From assembly GCA_013289835.1 (NCBI GenBank), contig JABCZG010000014.1, positions 54,530 to 118,529 on the forward strand: 64,000 bases of DNA, given 5' to 3'. This DNA comes from Acidobacteriota bacterium (GTDB lineage Bacteria; Acidobacteriota; Terriglobia; Acidiferrales; UBA7541). The position numbers and the translations under genes are program-made. Shown in pieces: positions 1 through 8,742 of this stretch (position 1 is its first letter; every line of letters begins with the position of its first letter). The notes beneath the pieces are model-generated. The model was given only the letters and a program-made list of their open reading frames with translations. It did not search any database and had not been told where the DNA came from.

Positions 1-230
1 GGTTCGACCCGCGCGCGGAACCGCGCCTCGCACACGCCGCAGCGCCACGGCAAAATTCCGACAAGCCCAAACAGATGGTCCTGCACCGACCGGCGCTTCG
101 ACCGCCGCGCATTCGCTGTATGACAGACCGGGCAAGTGATCGGGCTGGTTCCGATGAGCGGTCTCCCCGGGAAGAATAGGCCAAACCACCTTTTCCGACA
201 AGAGGCAGTGCCCGCTTCGACACGATACAA
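1..230 (-). CDS. Partial zinc-ribbon protein (C-terminus beyond window)
   Basis: The reverse strand reads openly off the left edge and encodes two CxxC knuckles: CPVC at about 141-130 and CGVC at about 36-25. They are separated by a basic stretch (ARRSKRRS) and a hydrophobic LFGLVGILPWR segment. This CxxC / basic / PWRC layout matches small zinc-ribbon proteins that I recall as common in Acidobacteriota; their role is unknown to me. No ATG is visible in frame; a TTG at 230-228 is the only plausible start and it has no clear Shine-Dalgarno, so the 5' end is uncertain. It is divergent from queF. The downstream end is cut by the window, so overall length cannot be judged. Confidence 0.45.
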   Translation of the reverse strand, partial: MYRVEAGTASCRKRWFGLFFPGRPLIGTSPITCPVCHTANARRSKRRSVQDHLFGLVGILPWRCGVCEARFRARVE

Positions 231-247
231 TAGATCGAGGAGCGCAC

Positions 248-655
248 ATGCCCAACTACACCACGGAGCACGCCAAAGCCGGCGTCAACGCAAAATTGCC
301 CGCACTCGAAACCTGGCCCAACCAGTTCCCCGGCTACGTTATCACCACCAAATTCCCCGAATACTCCTCCGTCTGCCCAAAAACCGGCCTGCCCGACTTC
401 GGAACCATCACCATTCAATACATGCCCAAGAAAGACTGCATCGAGCTGAAAGCCCTGAAAATGTATCTTCTCGGCTACCGCAGCCTCGGCATCTTCTACG
501 AAAACGCCGTCAACAAGATGCTTCGCGACATCGTCGATGCTATCGATCCCGAATGGTGCGTCGTCCGCGGGGAATTCACTCCGCGCGGCGGCCTCTCGAC
601 CTCCGTCTTCGCGCGCTGGCCCGCCATCCGGCCCCGCACCAAGAAGAGCAAGTGA
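248..655 (+). CDS. queF: NADPH-dependent 7-cyano-7-deazaguanine reductase QueF
   Basis: Reduces preQ0 to preQ1 in the queuosine tRNA-modification pathway, in the cytoplasm. The 135-residue protein has the short (unimodular) type I QueF length. The nucleophilic cysteine lies in SSVCPKTGLPDFG (Cys43, with Asp50 following), and the substrate/NADPH region reads ELKALKMYLLGYR, followed by GIFYENAVNKM, a form I recall for this subfamily. The ATG at 248 follows a purine-rich GAGGAGCG. No other queuosine gene is in the window; the neighbour on the left is a divergent partial zinc-ribbon gene and on the right lies repetitive non-coding DNA. Confidence 0.95.
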   Translation: MPNYTTEHAKAGVNAKLPALETWPNQFPGYVITTKFPEYSSVCPKTGLPDFGTITIQYMPKKDCIELKALKMYLLGYRSLGIFYENAVNKMLRDIVDAIDPEWCVVRGEFTPRGGLSTSVFARWPAIRPRTKKSK

Positions 656-794
656 GATCGCCCATCGCCCGCCAGCATGAACGTTTGAAGGTTGGTAGGT
701 CTCGCAGATTCGTCCGGGATGCAAAAAGCGCATTTGAAGGTTGAGATGCGCCACCGCGGTAGGTTCGGCGAGGTGGGCGGGACGAGTTTCAGAA

Positions 795-1192
795 TGGGAA
801 GAGTTGGTATACACCCCCGGTGATTTTCGTAAGAGTGGCCCGCCACGGCGGGCAGGCAAATACAGGAGTTGCGGGATACGGAAAATAAAAGAGTTTGTAA
901 CTGCGTGAAAGCAAACGACGAAAAATTCGGCGGTTGGCGAATGATCCGTGGCGAGTTCGCAGGAAAGTTAAAGTAAAGCTTCAAGAAACGGTGGAAGCGG
1001 ACCCCATACACGCGGCATTTTTTAGAAAGAGTGCGGAAAGAATTGATTGCAAAGGGATTGTGAAACACTCTTTGGGCAAAGAGCGAAAAGAGTGAGGGAG
1101 AAGTGTGACTGAGGGGGGTACACCCCCCATTACACGTATGGATGTCAAAACAAAGGAGATAAAAAATGGGCAATTTGTAAGTGAAAGAAAAT
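795..1192. repeat. Dispersed repeat family A, copy 1 (unoccupied IS target)
   Basis: This gene-free stretch shares long blocks with 59193-59229 plus 61425-61664. Shared blocks include ACACCCCCGGTG..TTTTCGTAAG, GAGTTTGTAACTGCGTGAAA followed by GCAAACGACGAAAAATTC, a GATCCGTGGCGAGT block, and GTCAAAACAAAGG..ATGGGCAATTTGTAAGTGA. Copy 1 has an extra 18-bp palindromic-looking insert (CCGCCACGGCGGGC region) just after TTCGTAAG and an internal segment at about 985-1120 missing from copy 2. The octamer TTCGTAAG at 826-833 is the same octamer duplicated around the IS in copy 2. Open frames across it lack ribosome sites and family features, so I read it as non-coding. Confidence 0.75.
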
Positions 1193-1556
1193 AAAGGGGC
1201 TGGTGGAATTTGGTGGATGGGGAGGACGGGGAGAGAAAAGACTGGGGAAAAAGATAACGCTGAGACGCGGAGAACGCAGAGATGCGCGGAGAAGAGGGGC
1301 GTGGTCCGGAGATGGGGCTGACTATCACGACTGAGATTACCATATAGGTACGGTGGCTGTCAATAAAAAGTTGTAAGGCGTTTACAACGAGGTGGTTGGG
1401 GGTGGTTGGGTCGACGGGTCAAAAAGTTACAAGAGCCAAAAGGCGAAATTGGAAAATCAAAAATGGGAATCGAGGGTCAAAATCCGCACCCTGAAAACCG
1501 CAGGGATGCGGCACCCAAAGGCGAAGCTCGGAATCAAGGCGAGGCCACCCGCCGAA
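1193..1556. other. Gene-free stretch with ACGCAGAG-type short repeats
   Basis: No credible gene is seen. Around 1257-1300 the sequence cycles through ACGCTGAGACGCGGAGA and ACGCAGAGATGCGCGGAGA units. The same style recurs at about 11160-11195 (TTACGCAGAGGACACAGAGA, then GCGCAGAGTTCACGGAGA). Two short overlapping frames here are rich in Lys, Arg and Gly and lack any recognisable domain. The stretch links dispersed repeat families A and B. Confidence 0.4.
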
Positions 1557-1684
1557 TGGCCGCTCTCCGGTCGCCTACGGCTCCCTGCGAGCGGCCATTC
1601 GAGGAACGGAGCAAGGCAGAAGTCATGAGTTCAGGAGATCTCGCTGTCGTATGATCCCGTGCGCGGAGCCAGGGGGCAGGTCAG
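1557..1684 (+). repeat. Dispersed repeat family B, copy 1
   Basis: These 128 bp match the reverse complement of 63873-64000 without gaps, at about 90 percent identity counted by eye; the first 53 bases are identical. It begins TGGCCGCTCTCCGGTCGCCT and includes a GCGGCCATTCGAGGAACGGA block and a GTCGTATGATCCCGTGCGCG block. A shorter related piece (CTACGGCTCCCTGCG) follows at about 1699. No conserved open frame is evident. Confidence 0.85.
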
Positions 1685-1762
1685 CAGCGCTGCGGTCACC
1701 TACGGCTCCCTGCGCGCTGCAACTCGAAGAACGGGCTGAGGCAAACGTCCTGAGTCAGCAGT

Positions 1763-2716
1763 TTAAATAAAAAATGGTTGGGGAGGATATTGAATTTGCG
1801 CCCCCGGTTGCGAGGTCCACACTGTTTGTCCGTCTCGCTGAATATAACTATAGGTCTTTCCGAGTTTCACAGCCGCTAGATCCCCGAAAAAACTGAGACA
1901 CCTATCGAATTTCGGCTCGATCAACCACTTACCCGAGGCTGATAAGAAACCCGCTTTGCCATCCGTCTTTGCTGGCGCCATGCCTGCATTGAGTCCTCCA
2001 AGTTCGTCGAATTGACACGCGAGAACTAGCCGACCGTCAGTATCAATCATTCCCCACTTCCCATTTTGCTTCACGCAAGCGCAGCCTTCAGAAAAGGATT
2101 TAATCTCTTCGTACTCAGGCTTTATGACAAAGGAGCCGGAGCGGTCAATAAAGCCCCAACGACCGTCGATGCGAACTCCGGCAATTCCATCTCGAAAGCG
2201 TTTCGGGGTCGGCCCTTCAAATACTGTCGGGATTTCCAGCTTCCCAGCGCGGTCGATGAAGCCCCAGCAGTCATCTAGGCAAGCAGCGGCCAAACCTTCG
2301 CTGAACGGGGTACACGGCCGAAAGCGGGGGGGAATCACAAAGCTGCCTGTGAAATCGATGAACCCGAAATTCTCGCCGTCGGTCGAGGCCATGGCTCGAC
2401 CCTCCGAGAAAGCACTGGCGGCTAAAAACATTGGCTGTATCACCCAATCGCCGAGGTGATTGATATATCCGCCGCCGATAAGACAGAGACCGTTGTGGAA
2501 TCTTCCCAGTCCTCGGAACTGATGGGGGATCATCAGCCTTCCCTTACCATCAATAAATCCGGTTTCTCCGGTTTCGTCGATGACCGACGCTTTGCCCTCG
2601 AAAAAATGTGAGCACGCGGAGTACGAAGGTCGGATAGCAACGCTCCCTCGGTGGTCTATATAGCCGAATCGATCCTTAACTGAATCGGGTATCGGTTCGG
2701 AAATTGGGTAAAGCAT
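1763..2716 (-). CDS. WG-repeat protein
   Basis: This 317-residue protein is built from about seven tandem WG (KWG) units of the form WGFIDRxGxxVIxPxFxxxxxFSEGxA; clear copies include FGYIDHRGS, FGFIDFTGS, WGFIDRAGK, WGFIDRSGS and WGMIDTDGR. WG repeats form beta-rich surfaces of uncertain function, probably protein or wall contacts. I chose ATG 2716 because GGAG lies seven bases upstream; an in-frame ATG at 2749 has no ribosome site. No signal peptide is obvious from this start. It stands alone between repeat family B and the REP/RAYT region, which is typical of an accessory gene. No partner or pathway can be named. Confidence 0.8.
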   Translation of the reverse strand: MLYPISEPIPDSVKDRFGYIDHRGSVAIRPSYSACSHFFEGKASVIDETGETGFIDGKGRLMIPHQFRGLGRFHNGLCLIGGGYINHLGDWVIQPMFLAASAFSEGRAMASTDGENFGFIDFTGSFVIPPRFRPCTPFSEGLAAACLDDCWGFIDRAGKLEIPTVFEGPTPKRFRDGIAGVRIDGRWGFIDRSGSFVIKPEYEEIKSFSEGCACVKQNGKWGMIDTDGRLVLACQFDELGGLNAGMAPAKTDGKAGFLSASGKWLIEPKFDRCLSFFGDLAAVKLGKTYSYIQRDGQTVWTSQPGAQIQYPPQPFFI

Positions 2717-3040
2717 CGTGGCTCCGCTGGGTCTCGAAGTGTATCTCATCAGGCTGGCGGGGGCCCAGGTATGATCCTGATTTTAATCTCCTCTCTCGGG
2801 TGATCACAATTCACGCACAAAATAAGAGTGCCAAGGAAGCTCCGAAGTCCTGCTGCGAGTTGTGAGGGAACAACTCTCGCAATAAAGCCCGCAGTTACTC
2901 GGAATGAAGCAATGGAGGACGCAAGGGCAGCTTTTGCGGCGGGTGGCCCGGGACTGGAAGATTTATATTTGTGGACATGGGGATCACGGAGAGAATATCA
3001 CTGCGGCACTTTTAGGGAAAGTATAGAGAGGCGGAGGGTG

Positions 3041-3066
3041 CCCCAGGTTCGGTTTGTGAACCTGGG
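3041..3066 (-). repeat. REP-like hairpin R1
   Basis: CCCAGGTTC and GAACCTGGG form a perfect nine-base-pair stem around the seven-base loop GGTTTGT. It lies just upstream of the transposase remnant and in opposite orientation to R2 and R3. Together they give the inverted pair expected around a REP-associated tyrosine transposase. Confidence 0.8.
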
Positions 3067-3101
3067 TCTTGGGGTTGACGTTTCTTTCGGTGGGGTTGGC
3101 G

Positions 3102-3705
3102 ATGCCGGCGGGGCTGAAGCGCTACTATGGCAAAGGTGATTTGCATTTTATTTACGTTCAGTTGCTATCGGCGGCTGCCGCTGTTGAAGACGGTGCGGGC
3201 ACGGGACATTTTTGTGAAAGAGCTGGGGAAGGTGCGCGAGGAGATGGGGTTTCGTCTGCTGGGGTATGTGGTGATGCCGGAGCATGTGCATCTCTTGATG
3301 AGCGAGCCGAGGGAGGGGACGCCCTCAACCGCGCTGCACAAGTTGAAACTGCGCGTAGCGCGGAAACTGCGGAAGCGCGAGAGGGCGGTGAGTGAGGGAC
3401 AATTGCGATTGCTGTTTGCAGAGACGGGAGAACCGCGACGGGCGTTTTGGCAGGCGCGGTTTTATGATTTCAATGTGTACAGCACGGGGAAGCAGACGGA
3501 GAAATTGAATTATATGCATGCGAATCCTGTGATCGCGGATTGGTGGAACATCCGAAGAATTGGCGGTGGAGTAGTTGGGGATTTTACTGGGCAGGAGAGG
3601 TGGGGGGCTTGGCTATGGACGTGGGAGACTGAGACGAGAAGAACCCCCAAGACCCAGGTTCACAAACCGAACCTGGGGCACCCTCCGCGTTGGTTTCAGT
3701 TGTGA
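3102..3705 (+). pseudogene. Frameshifted REP-associated tyrosine transposase (RAYT)
   Basis: A Y1-type single-strand transposase that would act on the flanking REP hairpins. The family start MPAGLKRYYGKGDLHFI is in the frame beginning at ATG 3102. The continuation (TFSCYRRLPLL, then the body) is in the next frame, so one extra T lies in the run at about 3147-3153. The body keeps the HUH motif (PEHVHLLM), the FWQARFYDFNVY block and the catalytic-tyrosine motif YMHANPV. The reading frame from the later ATG at 3127 is open to 3705 (192 residues) but replaces the true N-terminus. The extreme C-terminus is translated through the REP R2 hairpin. It may be inactive, or rescued by slippage. Confidence 0.8.
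3653..3678 (+). repeat. REP-like hairpin R2
   Basis: CCCAGGTTC, loop ACAAACC, GAACCTGGG: same stem as R1 but inverted, at the 3' end of the transposase remnant and inside its open frame. Flanked by the shared CCCCCAAGA and GGCACCC extensions. Confidence 0.8.
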
Positions 3706-3778
3706 GCGGATGAAAGGCTCTCCCGTGGTCAACGCGAGGTTAAGGCGTTCGGGAGCGGAATTAGTCAGAGCCACCCGC

Positions 3779-3965
3779 CGAATCCGGTGACTCGCGGATT
3801 GGTGGAACATCCGAAGGATTGGCGTGGAGTAGTTGGGGATTTTACCGGGCAGGAGAGGCCGGGCTCTTGGCTATGGACGTGGGGGACTGAGACGAGAAGA
3901 GACCCCAAGACCCAGGTTCACAAACCGAACCTGGGGCACCCCGCGTTGGTTTGATTTGTGGGAGG
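3779..3965 (+). repeat. Duplicated 3' end of the RAYT gene with REP hairpin R3
   Basis: This repeats 3521-3712 with scattered changes: CGGATTGGTGGAACATCCGA, GGAGTAGTTGGGGATTTTAC, GGCTATGGACGTGGG, then the REP hairpin at 3911-3936 and GCGTTGGTTT. Small indels break the frame, so it is not a second gene. It occupies most of the 3706-4052 gap, which contains no complete gene. Confidence 0.85.
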
Positions 3966-4052
3966 GGGAAAACTTGCTCGGGTGATCGAATGGAGTGCGG
4001 CATATTCAGGGGGCGGGTTAATCCGGCCATCCGCGCGTCACGTTTGCCGGGA

Positions 4053-6896
4053 TCATTGCGAAGCGGAGACGGAGTCGCGGAGGAGGATGACGTCGGACTC
4101 GGTGTGGTGGCGGAGGACGGCGAGTTGTTTGCCGTCGTGGGAGAAACGGAACTCCGGAATGAGCTCGGACTTGAAATTGGTAATTTGATGGCCATTGGAA
4201 CCGTCGAGAGACACAAGCCAGAGGTTGTCCACGCCTTTCGTTTCGGAAACCAGCGCGAACGACTTTCCGTCAGGCGTGAAGTGAAAAGCAGAATTCGATG
4301 GCGGACTCGTCAAATGGAAAACGAAAGCAGGGACGACAGGCAGGTTGAGGACGCGAAGGGAAGGTTTTGCAGCGTCTTGCAAGTCCACCAGAGCAATCTT
4401 GTTGGAGTAGATGCGCGTTTCCGGCGCAAAATTTTCGAAAAAGAGCGCTAAAGTGCGGCCGTCGGGCGAAAGAGCCATGGCGCGCATGATGGAATTGTCG
4501 AATGTGGTTCCAGATATCAACTCGGGATTGCCACCGGCCAGGGGCATGCGGTAAACGCCGCGGCTATCCCACTCATGGTAGTAAAGCCACTTACCATCCG
4601 GAGAGCAGCTCCAAGTAACAGCGCTATTGCTGGAAGTGAGCATGGCAGGCTCAGCACCATCGTTGGCGGCACGCCAGATTCCAATGGTGTTCTTGCCGCC
4701 TCGATAAAACCAAGTCAGGAGAACGGAACGGCCGCCATCGCATTCGGCTACCTGGTTAATGTACGCGCCGGGGTCTGAAAGAAAAGTGAAGAGGTTGCTG
4801 CCATCCGGAGGAATACGCACGATGCGGTAGCCCTGAGAAAGTAAAAGATTGCCGTCGTAGGTCCAGTCCAAACTGTTTATTGTTTGCTGGGGCGGGATGC
4901 CGGGAAGAACGTAAGGGGAATCTCCGCCCGAGGCGGGAAGCAAGTCAATCTCATTTTGTTGGCGACTCTGAATGGTGGCGAGGGTTTTTCCGTCCGCGGA
5001 GGCCGTGAGCAAGGCATAGGAGTTAGCATCGTTGCTGACGGTCCGAAACTTGCCATCCGGAAAAGAAAATGCGCCAATCTGCAGAGTATTCGGTGAGGCG
5101 TGTCCACCCTCCGGGATATAGACGGCGTAAATCCACCGGCCGTCGGGTACCCAGACAATGGCGAAAACCAGCTTGTCGGAGAAGTTGGCTAGCAGGCTCA
5201 AGTTGTTCGTGGCGACGTCGAACAGGTCCATCTCGCCTCGGGAAGTTCCGGATTGGTTGATGAAGGAAATGGCGATGGTTTTTCCGTTGGGCGACCAGGC
5301 AAGGGTCTCCGGGAGCTGATTCAAAGGGCGAATCAGCAGGACCGTTTCCTGGGTGCCATCGGCGTTGGCTTGGAGCAGTCGCCATTTGCCGACTTCCGGG
5401 TCATTGTCGCGAGCATAAACGATGTGCAGGCCATCGGGAGAGGGAGCGGCGTTGGTGTCAACGTCCCTGGCGATGAGCTGAGGTTTGCCGCCGAGGACGG
5501 GGGCGCGGAAGAGATCAAAGCTTTGGCCTGCGCCCGGGGAAGTTTCGCGGAAGTACAAATAGTCGCCATCGAGAGAGAAAGCGGGAGTGGCAAAGGTCTG
5601 ACCGGTGGACGAAACCACTTGAGTGGCGCTGCCGGTAGCGATGTTGCGGAGCCAAAGGCTCTCTTCGCCGTTGCCCTTTTCCACACTCAGAATGAACTTT
5701 CCATCGGGGGAGATGGCGGTAGGGCCTGCTCTGCCGGTATCGGTGATCTTGCTGACGGTGAAGTTGGCAAAGGGCAGCGGGCGATAGCGATTGAGAAAAG
5801 CATAGAGGCCGTAGAGCGCTGCAGCGGCGAAAAAGAGCGCGAACAAGCTGACGGCGGCAACGCCGAACTTGTGTTGGCGCGCGACGGCGACGACAGACGA
5901 GGAGCCAGAGGCTTGCGACGGAGTTCGGAAGGCTGCAGCGGAGCTTTCCGGCCGAGCAGATCGGAATTCGATTGAACCCAGAGGCGGCGAAGCAGGAAGG
6001 GCAGTCGAGTCCGAGAGAGATGAATGCCGGCCCGAGTCCGTGTCGCGCTTCAGGCGCTTGAGGTCGGTGCGCAATTCCGCAGCACTCTGATAGCGGAGGT
6101 CGCGATCCTTTTCGAGCGCTTTGTTGATGATGCGCTCGAGTTCGGCCGGCAGGTCCGGATTCAGCCGCACTGGGGGCGTAGGCGTGCGATTCAAGATCGA
6201 TTCGAAAATGACCCCGGACGTGTCGCCGCGAAACGGCAGCGTTCCCGTAGCCATTTCGTAGAGTACGGCACCGAAAGAAAACAGGTCCGTGCGCGTATCC
6301 AATTCCTTACCACCGACCTGCTCGGGGGACATGTACGCGACGGTTCCGAGAGCGGCGCCGGGGCTGGTGAGATGCTCGGGAAGGTCGAGAGTGGCGGCGG
6401 TAGCGTCTTTGGGTGCTTCGAGATTGCCGGAAACTTTGGCCAGGCCGAAGTCGAGGATCTTGGCGGTGCCCCGGGTGGTTATGAAAATGTTGGCGGGCTT
6501 GATGTCGCGATGAACGATGCCTTTGGCGTGGGCGGCGTCAAGGGCGTCGGCAATTTCAATGGAGAGAGAGAGAAGAGTTTCGAGCGGCAAGGGGCGGCCG
6601 GCGATGCGGTGTTTGAGAGTGACGCCGTCGAGGAATTCCATAGCGATGAAGGAGTGGCCGTCTTGCTCGCCGATGTCGTGGATGGTGCAAATGTTGGGAT
6701 GATTGAGGGCGGAAGCGGCCTGCGCTTCGCGTTGAAAGCGCGCGAGGACGTGAGGATCGCGGGCGACGTCGGGCGGGAGGAATTTCAGGGCGACGAAACG
6801 GTGGAGACGCATGTCCTCGGCTTTGTAGACGACGCCCATCCCACCGCCGCCGAGCTTTTCGAGGATGCGGTAATGGGAGATGTTTTGGCCAATCAT
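4053..6896 (-). CDS. Ser/Thr protein kinase with C-terminal PD40 beta-propeller
   Basis: Membrane-anchored Hanks-type kinase of 947 residues. The N-terminal kinase domain (about 1-275) shows the glycine loop GGGGMG, the ATP lysine in VALKF (Lys38), [13 protein letters not shown] and the activation-segment SPEQ. A proline- and serine-rich linker precedes one transmembrane helix at about residues 348-370. The outer part (about 375-947) has PD40/TolB-type propeller blades with recurring SPDGK and SWSPNGK-like motifs. This layout senses or scaffolds outside while signalling inside; I recall it as frequent in Acidobacteriota. ATG 6896 is preferred to an in-frame TTG at 6914. The gene is monocistronic, between two REP-bearing spacers. 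Its substrate is unknown. Confidence 0.93.
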   Translation of the reverse strand: MIGQNISHYRILEKLGGGGMGVVYKAEDMRLHRFVALKFLPPDVARDPHVLARFQREAQAASALNHPNICTIHDIGEQDGHSFIAMEFLDGVTLKHRIAGRPLPLETLLSLSIEIADALDAAHAKGIVHRDIKPANIFITTRGTAKILDFGLAKVSGNLEAPKDATAATLDLPEHLTSPGAALGTVAYMSPEQVGGKELDTRTDLFSFGAVLYEMATGTLPFRGDTSGVIFESILNRTPTPPVRLNPDLPAELERIINKALEKDRDLRYQSAAELRTDLKRLKRDTDSGRHSSLSDSTALPASPPLGSIEFRSARPESSAAAFRTPSQASGSSSVVAVARQHKFGVAAVSLFALFFAAAALYGLYAFLNRYRPLPFANFTVSKITDTGRAGPTAISPDGKFILSVEKGNGEESLWLRNIATGSATQVVSSTGQTFATPAFSLDGDYLYFRETSPGAGQSFDLFRAPVLGGKPQLIARDVDTNAAPSPDGLHIVYARDNDPEVGKWRLLQANADGTQETVLLIRPLNQLPETLAWSPNGKTIAISFINQSGTSRGEMDLFDVATNNLSLLANFSDKLVFAIVWVPDGRWIYAVYIPEGGHASPNTLQIGAFSFPDGKFRTVSNDANSYALLTASADGKTLATIQSRQQNEIDLLPASGGDSPYVLPGIPPQQTINSLDWTYDGNLLLSQGYRIVRIPPDGSNLFTFLSDPGAYINQVAECDGGRSVLLTWFYRGGKNTIGIWRAANDGAEPAMLTSSNSAVTWSCSPDGKWLYYHEWDSRGVYRMPLAGGNPELISGTTFDNSIMRAMALSPDGRTLALFFENFAPETRIYSNKIALVDLQDAAKPSLRVLNLPVVPAFVFHLTSPPSNSAFHFTPDGKSFALVSETKGVDNLWLVSLDGSNGHQITNFKSELIPEFRFSHDGKQLAVLRHHTESDVILLRDSVSASQ

Positions 6897-7028
6897 GGTC
6901 AGAGTTAGGCGCAATCTTAGGTATCACCGACAGCCAAGTCAATGTGGGCGTATTAAATGAAGTTTCCTCTCGTGATTGATCCCGATCAGTGACGACGTGG
7001 GGAGTGAGAAGAGAAAGCAACCGCAAGA

Positions 7029-7053
7029 CCCAGTTCCAATAACGAACCTGGGG
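7029..7053 (+). repeat. Degenerate REP-like hairpin R4
   Basis: CCCAGTTCCAATAACGAACCTGGGG keeps the outer stem of R2 and R3 but has lost a G and changed the loop. It is followed by the same GGCACCC..TTGAGTTGTGAGCGG tail found after R2. This tail sits in the kinase/peptidase spacer and suggests an old, decayed copy. Confidence 0.65.
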
Positions 7054-7155
7054 CACCCTTCGTGCTGGTTTGAGTTGTGAGCGGGGAAGATCTTCCTCGC
7101 GCTATCGATCGGAGACTGACAGATTTGGGAGCGGGTCGTTCGGACAGCCCGCGGC

Positions 7156-8565
7156 TCAATTTGCGGGGGAGGAGAGCAGCTTGACGAGTTGGAAGAGGAA
7201 GGCTTGGCCTTCGTAGAAGGAGGGGATGGCGAGGCGTTCGTCGCGGCCGTGGAAGCGGATGTCGTCTCGATCGAAGAAGAAGCCCTGGATGCCGTAGCAG
7301 GGGATGCCGGCGATGCGGAGGGCTTTGCCGTCGGTGGCGCCCATGACCATGATGGGGACGACGGGGACGCCGGGCCAGAGAGAGCCAGTGGCGCGGGTGA
7401 CAGCGGAGAGGACATCCGGGCGCAGTGCTGAGGCGGGGCCGGGTGCGGGATCGCCGAGGAGATTTACGGTGACCTGGTCGTCGGCGACGACTTTTTGCAA
7501 GGTGGATTGGACGTAGGCGACGGAGTCTTCGGGGAGGACGCGGCAGTTGACGGTGGCGGCGGCGAGCTGGGGCAAGGCGTTCACGGCGTGGCCGCCTTCG
7601 AGCAGGGTTGCGACACAGGTGGTGCGGAGAGTGGCGTTGAATGCGGGAGTGGCGGCGGCTAGACGCTGCATGGCTTCCTGGGAGCCTTTGGCGGCGGCGA
7701 GATCGGCTTGCATGGGGCCGGTTTCGATTTTGGCCATTTGCTGGAAGTATGCGGCGGTGACTTCGTTGGTCTTGAGGGGGAAGCCGAAGTTCGAGAGACG
7801 CTGGAGCGCAGCGGCGAGGCGGTAGATGGCGTTGTCGGCTACGGGCAAGGAGCTGTGGCCGCCTTTGTTGTGGACTTCGAGGCGGAAATTGACGACGTAT
7901 TTTTCGCTGACCTGGAGATCGTTGGAGATTTTTTTGCCGGCGGAGGATTCGCCCCAGCCGCCTTCGTTGAGAGCGAAATCGGCGTCGATGAGCTCGCGAT
8001 GATTTTTGAGGAGCCAAGCGACACCGTTGTAGGGGCCGCCGCCTTCTTCGTCGGCGGTGAGGGCGACGATGATGTCGCGGTCGGGCTTGAAACCGTCTTT
8101 TTTATATTGGATTAGGTTGGCGATCCAGACGGCGGCTTGGGCTTTGTCGTCGCCGGTGCCGCGGCCGTAGAAGAAACCGTCGCGCTCGGTGAGCTGGAAG
8201 GGATCCATGGACCAGTCTTCGCGCTTGGCTTCGACGACGTCGATGTGCGCGAGAAGGAGGATGGGCTTGCGGGCGCCGGTGCCGTGATAGCGGACGACGA
8301 GATTGGATTTTTTGGGACTGGCGCCGCCGAGGAAGATGTCGGAGTCGGGGAAACCGGCAGCTCGGAGGCGAGCGGCGGCGGCTTCGGCGACGGGAGTGGT
8401 GGCGCCGGTGGTGAAGCCGGATTGGATTTCGATGAATTCTTTGTAGATGTCGTGGGCGAGTTGGCGCTCGGGTGCGGGGCGGGTGGTTTGGGCGCTGGCT
8501 GAACTGGAGAATAGGAAAAGGCCGAGGATTAGGTGAAGCAGGTGAGACTTTTTCGTTTTGGGCAT
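7156..8565 (-). CDS. Exported M20-family metallopeptidase
   Basis: Zinc-dependent carboxypeptidase or aminoacylase-type hydrolase (469 residues). From ATG 8565 the first 25 residues form a signal peptide (basic MPKTKKSH, hydrophobic HLILGLFLFSSS, SASAQ cut site), so it acts in the periplasm or outside. Metal-site motifs are present: LLAHIDVVEA, GRGTGDDKAQ with the bridging aspartate, and TADEEGGG with the catalytic/metal glutamates. The dimerisation-domain histidine is in HNKGGHSSLP, and a late GRDERL segment holds the last ligand region. ATG 8565 is chosen over 8601 because GGAAG lies upstream. Substrate cannot be told from sequence. Confidence 0.9.
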   Translation of the reverse strand: MPKTKKSHLLHLILGLFLFSSSASAQTTRPAPERQLAHDIYKEFIEIQSGFTTGATTPVAEAAAARLRAAGFPDSDIFLGGASPKKSNLVVRYHGTGARKPILLLAHIDVVEAKREDWSMDPFQLTERDGFFYGRGTGDDKAQAAVWIANLIQYKKDGFKPDRDIIVALTADEEGGGPYNGVAWLLKNHRELIDADFALNEGGWGESSAGKKISNDLQVSEKYVVNFRLEVHNKGGHSSLPVADNAIYRLAAALQRLSNFGFPLKTNEVTAAYFQQMAKIETGPMQADLAAAKGSQEAMQRLAAATPAFNATLRTTCVATLLEGGHAVNALPQLAAATVNCRVLPEDSVAYVQSTLQKVVADDQVTVNLLGDPAPGPASALRPDVLSAVTRATGSLWPGVPVVPIMVMGATDGKALRIAGIPCYGIQGFFFDRDDIRFHGRDERLAIPSFYEGQAFLFQLVKLLSSPAN

Positions 8566-8742
8566 GGCGGCATTCTTCCACGAGGGACCTTGTTTTCGCA
8601 ACCTTGGAACGAAACGAGATTATTTTCGAGATTATTCTGCGCGGGAGATTTCCGGAGGGTTTGAAAGAGGACAGTTCTGCGCGAAGGTGAAGGCGCTTCC
8701 AGATAACGACAATTAGAACCAACGAGTCGAAAACGGCTAGCG

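Noticed and set aside
136..744. 202-residue frame overlapping queF
   Set aside because: Arg/Ser/Pro-rich; queF in another frame has full active-site conservation.
1026..1173. Possible small gene in repeat family A
   Set aside because: The frame is not preserved between the two repeat copies.
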